Shown piece by piece: positions 58,432 through 64,000 of a stretch of DNA of 64,000 bases. Both the position numbers and the translations under genes were made by a program. The notes under the pieces were generated by a model, which was given only the letters and a program-made list of their open reading frames with translations, searched no databases and was not told where the DNA came from. The DNA lies in contig CAZIWA010000013.1 in NCBI GenBank assembly GCA_964542875.1, positions 10,181-74,180 of the forward strand. Reading direction: 5' to 3'. The DNA is from CAZGOM01 sp964542875. GTDB lineage: Bacteria > Planctomycetota > Phycisphaerae > Phycisphaerales > Phycisphaeraceae. The number at the start of each line of letters is the position of its first letter. The first letter of the stretch is position 1.

Positions 58432-59240
58432 AGAAGATCGATCCGGTATTGGGGTTTGAGTGGCCGGGCCTGGTGCATCCGTTTGGGGTGGGCAGGGCCC
58501 TGCACAGCGCGAGCGTGGGGGCGGGGCGGGATGTGGTGGTGCTGCCGGGCAATGGATGTTCGATGGAGGATTTCGGGCCGGTGGCGGCACGGCTGGCGGA
58601 GCGGTACCGGGTGACGGGGGTGCATGTGCCCGGGCGGGAGCCGGTGATGTGGCCGGATGAGCCGGTGGGGTTTGTGGATGAACTGCCGAAGATGGTGGAG
58701 CGGGTGCTGGATGGCGCCGGGGTGGGAAGGTTTGCGGCGGTGGGACATTCCATGGGTGGAATGCTGGCTATTCAGCTTGCCAGGGCGATGCCGGGGCGTG
58801 TGGCCGGGCTGGTGCTGGTGGAAGGGTTTGTATCGCTGGAGACGCACTTTCGGCTGGTGAACCGGGAGAGCTATCGGCCTGGGGGGGCGATGGCGGCGGA
58901 GGTCCGGGAGGCATGGATGGGGAGGCAGGCAAGGAACGGGGAGTGGAATCGGATGCGGCCTGGGTTTTTTAAAGGGTTTTGGGAAGGGCAGCTCAAGCAT
59001 GATGCGCGGGGCTGGATCGGGGAACTGGGCGTGCCGGTGCTGCAGGTGATGGCCGCCAACCCGGGGCGGGGGTTTCCGGAGGAAAGGGACGTGGAAGGGT
59101 GGCGTGGGCTGTTGGAGATGAAAGGCGTGGATGATTTGGAAATATGCGTGGCGCCTGACGCGGGCCACTGGCCGATGCTGGATCAACCAAAAATGGTATT
59201 TGAACGTATCTCAAAATTTCTGGGGCGGGTACATTGTTGA
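58428..59240 (+). CDS. Alpha/beta hydrolase
   Basis: 270 residues from the GTG start. GGAGG lies 7 bases before this GTG, which overlaps the previous stop. VVVLPGNGCSMEDFGPVAAR is the oxyanion strand-loop region, GHSMGGMLAIQLARAMPGRV holds the nucleophile Ser, and CVAPDAGHWPMLDQPKMVFE holds the catalytic His. The core matches the esterase/MhpC-like branch. The substrate is unknown. It is coupled to the membrane protein and followed 57 bases later by a glycosidase-like gene in the same direction. Confidence 0.86.
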   Translation: MKKIDPVLGFEWPGLVHPFGVGRALHSASVGAGRDVVVLPGNGCSMEDFGPVAARLAERYRVTGVHVPGREPVMWPDEPVGFVDELPKMVERVLDGAGVGRFAAVGHSMGGMLAIQLARAMPGRVAGLVLVEGFVSLETHFRLVNRESYRPGGAMAAEVREAWMGRQARNGEWNRMRPGFFKGFWEGQLKHDARGWIGELGVPVLQVMAANPGRGFPEERDVEGWRGLLEMKGVDDLEICVAPDAGHWPMLDQPKMVFERISKFLGRVHC

Positions 59241-59297
59241 TTAATGGCTGCTGCCAGTGACCGGACTGTCGACGAATCCATTTCGCAAGGATGAACA

Positions 59298-61139
59298 ATG
59301 CCTGTCGCAAGTCAACATACGTGGGGCGCGTTTGGGGCCATTTCCACCGATCGTTCCAGCTACAAGTTATTCGATACGGTGACAGTGACGGTGACGGGCC
59401 GACGTGACGGCGACAGCAAGTGCACGGTGGTGGTGGCGGACCCGGACCGCAGGGAGTACATGCAGTTTTCGATCAAGCTGGTGAACAACACGGGGACGTG
59501 TACGTTCACGACCGGCGGGCGGATGGGGGCGCACTACCTGTTTTTGCATTTCGGCGGGCGCAAGGAGCATTACCGGTACACGAACTTCACGGTTGAAGAA
59601 GAAACGACGGTGAAGACAGGGGACAAGGCGATTGACGGGTTTCTGGGGTTTTGCAAAGAACGCATGACGCTGGGGCGGCGGGAGTATGACCAGCCGGGGC
59701 CCAGCGGACGGAAATTCGTGGGGTACATTTCCGGGGATACGCTGCACTTTGACGGGATCTGGCTGCGCGACTCGGTTCATGCGGGGTCCGGCTACCAGTA
59801 CTGGGAGCCGCGGATGAAGGAGACGATCGACGCTTTCCTGGAGGCGCAGACGGACAACGGGATGGTGGCCGACGGCATCGAGCGCGATGGCCGGACGTGG
59901 CGCGTGGGGATGGAATCGGATGTGGAATACATCCTGGTGATGGGGGCGTTTCGGGCGTGGTCGTGCTCGGGGGATGACCGATGGCTGGCGAGAGTGCTGC
60001 CTAAACTGGAGAAGGCGCTGGCGTACATCACCAGCGACCCCAAGCACTGGGCGGCGGCGCAAAGGCTGATCAAGCGGCAGCACAGCTGCGATACGTGGGA
60101 CTATGACATCGACGGGCTGGGGGATTCGGGAAAGGAAAGGCATGTGATCGCCAATTGCGATCAATCGGGGTATGCGCTGGCGTTTTTGCTGATGGCGAAG
60201 ATGTACCAGCGGCTGGGGGATGAGGCCAAGTCCGACCAGTGGGCGCGGGATGCGCGGGCGTATCGCAGCCGGGCGGTGTCGCTGCTGTGGGATGGGACGA
60301 AGTTTCAGCATCACAAGCATCTGGATGCGATCAGCCACGGCGGTTTTGATGAATCGCAACAGCTTTCGATGGGGAACGTGTGGGCGGCGACAAGGGGCCT
60401 TGCGGACCCGGCGCAGTCGCGATCGATCATTGATGAATACAAGAGCCGGCATGAATCCACCGGCGATGCTTTCCCCTGGTGGAGCCTGCAGCCGGGATAC
60501 CCCGATGAACTGAAGTATTTCGCCAAGCGGGCGTATTCATGCGATGGGGGGTATGCCAACGGCGGGCTGATGCCGTGGGTGGGCGGAGAACTGTGCCGGG
60601 CGAGCTTCATGTTCGGGCGTGAAGGGTATGGGGTGGAACTGCTTAAGCAGTACCTGGAGCATTTGGAGAAGACTGGCGGGTCGCATGTGTGGTACTGGCC
60701 TGACGGGCAGGCGGGGCATCGGACCGCCAACGAGGTGAACTACACGGGCTGGGGGATGGGGGAATGGGTGCAGGCGCTGATGGGGGGGCTGGCGGGGTGC
60801 GCCGACCCGATGGGGATGATGCGCCATCCGACGGTGTCGGTGCGATGGATGGCGGCAGGGATCTTCAATGCGCGCGTGGTGTGCCGCTACGGGGCGTCAA
60901 AGGCGTATGTGGCGTATGACTTTAAGCACATCCCGGGAAGCCGGGAGGCAACGGTGCAGGTCACCGGATCAGGCGAAGGGGCGACGCTGAGGCTGCTGCT
61001 GCCGGAGAAGCCGGAGGTGATCAGCTCCCGGGTGGATGGGAAGAAGGTGGAGCCGTACCTGGAGCGGGAGGATCAGTCGATGTATCTGTGCGTGGATGTG
61101 CCGGTGATGGCGGTGACGAAGGTGGTTTTGAAGTGGTAG
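59298..61139 (+). CDS. Six-hairpin (alpha/alpha) glycosidase-like protein
   Basis: 613 residues. An N-terminal beta-sandwich (about 10-100, STDRSSYKLFDTVTVTVTGR) is followed by an (alpha/alpha)6 barrel: DTLHFDGIWLRDSVHAGSGY, MKETIDAFLEAQTDNGMVAD, CDTWDYDIDG, and YSCDGGYANGGLMPWVGGEL. A small C-terminal beta domain ends the protein, as in rhamnosidase- and glucoamylase-like enzymes. The acidic residues in FDGIWLRD and WDYDIDG are candidate catalytic positions. There is no signal peptide, so it probably acts on oligosaccharides inside the cell. AAGGA lies 6 bases before the ATG. The exact family is not decided. Confidence 0.75.
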   Translation: MPVASQHTWGAFGAISTDRSSYKLFDTVTVTVTGRRDGDSKCTVVVADPDRREYMQFSIKLVNNTGTCTFTTGGRMGAHYLFLHFGGRKEHYRYTNFTVEEETTVKTGDKAIDGFLGFCKERMTLGRREYDQPGPSGRKFVGYISGDTLHFDGIWLRDSVHAGSGYQYWEPRMKETIDAFLEAQTDNGMVADGIERDGRTWRVGMESDVEYILVMGAFRAWSCSGDDRWLARVLPKLEKALAYITSDPKHWAAAQRLIKRQHSCDTWDYDIDGLGDSGKERHVIANCDQSGYALAFLLMAKMYQRLGDEAKSDQWARDARAYRSRAVSLLWDGTKFQHHKHLDAISHGGFDESQQLSMGNVWAATRGLADPAQSRSIIDEYKSRHESTGDAFPWWSLQPGYPDELKYFAKRAYSCDGGYANGGLMPWVGGELCRASFMFGREGYGVELLKQYLEHLEKTGGSHVWYWPDGQAGHRTANEVNYTGWGMGEWVQALMGGLAGCADPMGMMRHPTVSVRWMAAGIFNARVVCRYGASKAYVAYDFKHIPGSREATVQVTGSGEGATLRLLLPEKPEVISSRVDGKKVEPYLEREDQSMYLCVDVPVMAVTKVVLKW

Positions 61140-61143
61140 GAAG

Positions 61144-61179
61144 TCCTTAATTTATAATCTGTAATCTATAAATTAAGGA
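61144..61179. terminator. Perfect AT-rich inverted repeat between convergent genes
   Basis: TCCTTAATTTATA pairs perfectly with 61167-61179 around a ten-base loop. It lies 5 bases after the glycosidase stop and 22 bases from the convergent TPR stop. A bidirectional terminator is likely. Confidence 0.6.
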
Positions 61180-61200
61180 TAAAAAAGGTTGGTTTCGTTT

Positions 61201-62568
61201 TCAGGTCGTGCTTTTGGGGCGGGTGAAGGTGAAGAGGGATTTGAGGTCGAGGCAGAAGCGGGTCCAGAAGATCCGCCAGGCAAGGGATTGGACGTCGCGG
61301 TCGTCGGGGGCGAGTTCCTGGGACTTGAGGATCCAGTAACGGGCGTAGGAAGGGTTGCCGGCTTGATGGTAGGCCAGGGCGAGGTTGTAGGCGGCCAGGG
61401 GGTTTGAAGGGACCAGGCTCAGGGATGCGCGGCAGTCTTTGATACCGGGCTGGGTTTGCCCCAGGCGCAGGCGGGCGACGGCGCGGGTGAGCAGGGCCTG
61501 GGCCAAGCGGTCTGCGCCGAGGCTGATGCGGGTGTCCGGCCGGGCGAGCAGGTTGTCCACGACTTGAGTGGCGCAGGCGCAGAGGTTTGTTTCAACCAAT
61601 AGACGGGCCAGCTCCAGTAATTGGAAAGGGGTTTGGCCGGGGACGTCCATCTCCTGGCGGAGATGGGTCTGGGCGAGCTGGATGTCTGATTTGCCCAGGG
61701 CGATGGAGGCCATGGCCAGGTGGGCGCCGGGGAGGTCCGGGTCGTGCCGGGCGCAGGACTCAAAGCTGACGACGGCGGCATCGGTGTGGCCAGCGGCGAG
61801 GGCGATCTGGCCCAGGCGCATGTGGGCTTCGGCGCAGATGGGGTCCAGATCAAGCACGTGGCGGAATTTTTCCGCAGCTTCGGCGGCCTGGCCCTGGTCA
61901 AAGAGGAGGTTGCCCAGCGCGGTGAGGGCGCTGATGTCGTCGGGGAAGCGTTTAAGGTGGTCTTGAAAGACGTCGATGGCGATGAGGGGCTGGCCCTTTT
62001 TACAGTAGAGCCGGGCGAGGTTGATGGCGGCGTTGGGGACGTTGATGGGGTCGAGCGTCATGGCCTGACGCCAGCACCAGATGGCCCGGTCGGTCTGGCC
62101 GCGCATGGTGAGGCTGGTGGCCAGGTGGGCGTAGCAGAAGGGGCATTCATCAACGAGCTGGCGTGCGTGATAGAACATTTCCTCGGCCTGCTCATGCTGG
62201 CCGAGGTAGGCGTAGGCGAGGATGCGGTGGCAGTAGGAGGGCTCGTTTTGAGGATCAAACCGGGCGAGGTCTTCCAGGGCGGTGATGGACTTTTCGTATT
62301 GGCCGGCGTGAAGGAGCGAGAGCCCCAGGTGGAGCTGGGCTTCGGCGTCTTCGCCTCGGAGGTCGATGGTTTTGGAGAAGGCCTGGGCGGCTTCGGAGAA
62401 GCGGGCGAGGCCGGCGAGGGTGAGGCCCATGGCAAAGTGCCAGTCGCTTTGCGCGGGGTCGTGAGAAAGGGCCTGCTTGAACTCGTCAAGGGCTTTATCG
62501 AACTGGCCCGAGAGGTAGTACTCGTGGGCGCGCTGGGCGTGGTATTCGGGTTCGAATTCGTTGCTCAT
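61201..62568 (-). CDS. TPR-repeat protein
   Basis: 455 residues from MSNEFEPEYHAQRAHEYYLS. About ten tetratricopeptide repeats cover most of the length (GQFDKALDEFKQALSHDPAQ, RFSEAAQAFSKTIDLRGEDA, GHTDAAVVSFESCARHDPDL and others), with extra Cys-containing helices in the middle. No membrane segment or signal is obvious. It should be a cytoplasmic protein-binding scaffold. The start at 62568 is preferred over an ATG 42 bases upstream because repeats begin right after it. It is divergent from the last gene of the window. The partner is unknown. Confidence 0.82.
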   Translation of the reverse strand: MSNEFEPEYHAQRAHEYYLSGQFDKALDEFKQALSHDPAQSDWHFAMGLTLAGLARFSEAAQAFSKTIDLRGEDAEAQLHLGLSLLHAGQYEKSITALEDLARFDPQNEPSYCHRILAYAYLGQHEQAEEMFYHARQLVDECPFCYAHLATSLTMRGQTDRAIWCWRQAMTLDPINVPNAAINLARLYCKKGQPLIAIDVFQDHLKRFPDDISALTALGNLLFDQGQAAEAAEKFRHVLDLDPICAEAHMRLGQIALAAGHTDAAVVSFESCARHDPDLPGAHLAMASIALGKSDIQLAQTHLRQEMDVPGQTPFQLLELARLLVETNLCACATQVVDNLLARPDTRISLGADRLAQALLTRAVARLRLGQTQPGIKDCRASLSLVPSNPLAAYNLALAYHQAGNPSYARYWILKSQELAPDDRDVQSLAWRIFWTRFCLDLKSLFTFTRPKSTT

Positions 62569-62751
62569 GTCGGGGACCCGGTGGTGGGGGCAATGTGAGC
62601 CGTTAATCATGTTATCGGCGGTTAGGTGGAGATACCAATAGGGTTGGAGGGATTTTGCGATTTAAATTTGCGGATTTTTGAGGGATGTATGATCTTTTTG
62701 CCGGGTTGGGGGTCGGTTTAAGGCACGGCGACGGTTTAACCAGGAGTGTTT

Positions 62752-64000
62752 ATGCGTGGAATGATGTGGTTGGGGGCGGTTTGCGCGGTGGTGATGACGG
62801 CGGGGGTGAGGGACGGATTTGGGCAGGAAGTGAAGACGCCCGCGCCTGCGGTGGCCCCAGTGGCCCCGGCTGCGGCGGCCGAAACGGCTAAACCGGTGGT
62901 GAAAGTGGCGCCGGCGGCGCAGCGCCTGACGGAGCGCCTGGCGAAGGTGCGCGAGAACCTGCCGGCGATCACACAGGCGGCGGAGACAGTGGCCCAGCGG
63001 TGGACGGAGAAAAAGCAGGTGCTGATTCACTCGCCATTTGGAGGGGATTGCAGCAATTTCACGATGGAAGTGACATCCCGGGCGGGGGGATTGGACAACA
63101 TCCGAAGCAACACGGTGAGGCAGAAGGACCGGTCGGCCAATGATGTGATTCTGTATGCCCCTCGCTCGTGGGAGAAGGGCGGCAAGTATGTGATTGAGGA
63201 CGGGGCCAAGCGCAAAGGGGAGGGGTGGCTGATCGTGGTGTTTGGGTCCAAAGCGGGCCGCCCGGAGAACGCGCCGGGGGACATTTTGATCGATAACTTC
63301 GCGCCGGGGCCCGGGGAGGAAGAGGCGGCGGTGAACCAGATGGTCAACAGCGCCAACGCGTGGGTGTTTCAATGCGAGCTGACAAGCGCGCTGACGCGCA
63401 GAGGCGTATATCCGGGGATTTTGAAAGGCATGACGCTGCCGGGATCGACCGCGCACAACAAGGCTTTCCAAAAAGGCAAAGCGGAGCTGTACCCGACGGA
63501 AACGGCGATCCCCGCGGGGAAGCTGGGGACGCAGTATCTGGATGAACTGGAGAAGTCATTGAAAGACCTGGAGACGCCGGAATGCCAGGCGCAACTGGAC
63601 AAGGCGGCGGGGCTGGCGGTGAAGAAGATCAAGGAAGGGCACACGGTGTGGATGGCGAGCTTCACACACATCCTGGATGGGGAAGTGTTTGTGAACAATT
63701 ACGCGCCGACGAAGGCGTTTCGCGGGATCAGCCACGGCGGGCAGGGGCAGACGTTCACGAAGAACCTGAAGAAAGGCGACCTGCTGTTTTGGTTTGGAGA
63801 GTGGACGCTGAACATGCCGTGGTTTGACTACCTGACGGTGATCCGGAGCACCGGGGCGGAGTTTATTCCCTGCGTGCGGCTGGGGAAAGAGCCGTTTGAA
63901 CCGATGGAGCATGATGACTTGTATTACGACCTGAAGACGCCCGATGCGCTGATGGTGCTGGAGCAGAAGTGGCCGATGGATGCGTCGGTGGTGGATATTC
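62752..64000 (+). CDS. Exported protein of unknown function, 3' end outside the window
   Basis: At least 416 residues, open at the right edge. AGGAG lies 5 bases before the ATG. MRGMMWLGAVCAVVMTAGVR and DGFGQEV form a signal peptide, then an Ala/Pro linker. The mature part appears to contain two alpha/beta segments: GWLIVVFGSKAGRPENAPGD, and KKGDLLFWFGEWTLNMPWFD followed by YLTVIRSTGAEFIPCVR. The last of these resembles the strand-helix pattern of sugar-isomerase (SIS) domains, but the match is weak. GISHGGQGQTF and HSPFGGDCSNF are Gly-rich loops of interest. No firm family is assigned. Confidence 0.7.
   Translation, partial: MRGMMWLGAVCAVVMTAGVRDGFGQEVKTPAPAVAPVAPAAAAETAKPVVKVAPAAQRLTERLAKVRENLPAITQAAETVAQRWTEKKQVLIHSPFGGDCSNFTMEVTSRAGGLDNIRSNTVRQKDRSANDVILYAPRSWEKGGKYVIEDGAKRKGEGWLIVVFGSKAGRPENAPGDILIDNFAPGPGEEEAAVNQMVNSANAWVFQCELTSALTRRGVYPGILKGMTLPGSTAHNKAFQKGKAELYPTETAIPAGKLGTQYLDELEKSLKDLETPECQAQLDKAAGLAVKKIKEGHTVWMASFTHILDGEVFVNNYAPTKAFRGISHGGQGQTFTKNLKKGDLLFWFGEWTLNMPWFDYLTVIRSTGAEFIPCVRLGKEPFEPMEHDDLYYDLKTPDALMVLEQKWPMDASVVDI

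Noticed and set aside
1..64000. CRISPR arrays, tRNA or rRNA genes, insertion sequences, prophage genes
   Set aside because: No spaced direct repeats, no cloverleaf or rRNA-like segment, and no transposase, integrase or phage structural protein was recognised on either strand.

Overview
The window looks like chromosomal DNA of a high-GC planctomycete, most likely a member of the class Phycisphaerae. The evidence is three 'FTLIELLVV' pseudopilins with H-X9-DG or H-X9-DG-like tails, two phytanoyl-CoA dioxygenase-family genes, a Ser/Thr kinase with a C-terminal membrane anchor, many TPR proteins, sugar-responsive regulators beside secreted carbohydrate-active proteins, and gene starts that often lack a strong Shine-Dalgarno sequence. 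This taxonomic call is inferred from gene content. No rRNA, tRNA, CRISPR array, insertion sequence or phage gene was seen.

Layout. 0-5 kb: edge remnant of an addiction-module antitoxin, GH57 amylase-like enzyme, 2-keto-3-deoxygluconate kinase, pseudopilin, PhyH oxygenase. 5-13 kb: a three-domain acyltransferase-ACP-acyl-ligase fusion, a large exported protein of unknown function, a Y-family DNA polymerase and a PQQ-type sugar dehydrogenase. 13-24 kb: FAD oxidase, then a carbohydrate locus of sialidase-like propeller, pseudopilin, GntR/periplasmic-binding-type regulator, D-2-hydroxyacid dehydrogenase and a divergent ~1,540-residue exported protein; two copies of one operator-like motif link the regulator to this locus. 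24-32 kb: two tandem paralogous TPR membrane proteins, protein kinase, KDPG aldolase, DUF2617 and CYTH genes, glycosyltransferase, cyclic-nucleotide-binding protein, DUF3185 protein. 32-40 kb: CBM9-like protein, a double alpha/beta-hydrolase esterase, a second PhyH gene divergent from an AraC regulator, and a pseudopilin next to a LacI regulator with a perfect palindromic operator. 40-43 kb: plsC-cdsA, GspG-like protein, sugar isomerase.

43-48 kb is a nitrogen-type cluster: HPr, PTS EIIA(Ntr), ribosome hibernation factor, DUF502 protein, PII protein and ammonium transporter. The amt-PII pair is preceded by a consensus-quality sigma-54 promoter. 48-64 kb holds an MFS transporter, a low-GC orphan gene, an RND efflux pump with its adaptor but no outer-membrane channel, a short-chain dehydrogenase, a Cys-rich domain protein, small membrane proteins, an alpha/beta hydrolase, a six-hairpin glycosidase, a TPR protein and a truncated exported protein.

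Together KdgK and KDPG aldolase give the lower half of an Entner-Doudoroff/uronate route that could take products of the secreted polysaccharide-acting proteins. The most unusual aspects are the repeated pairing of sugar-type regulators with pseudopilins, the acyltransferase-ACP-ligase fusion, and several families of intergenic short repeats, including two heptamer families and a composite element found twice with the same internal order.
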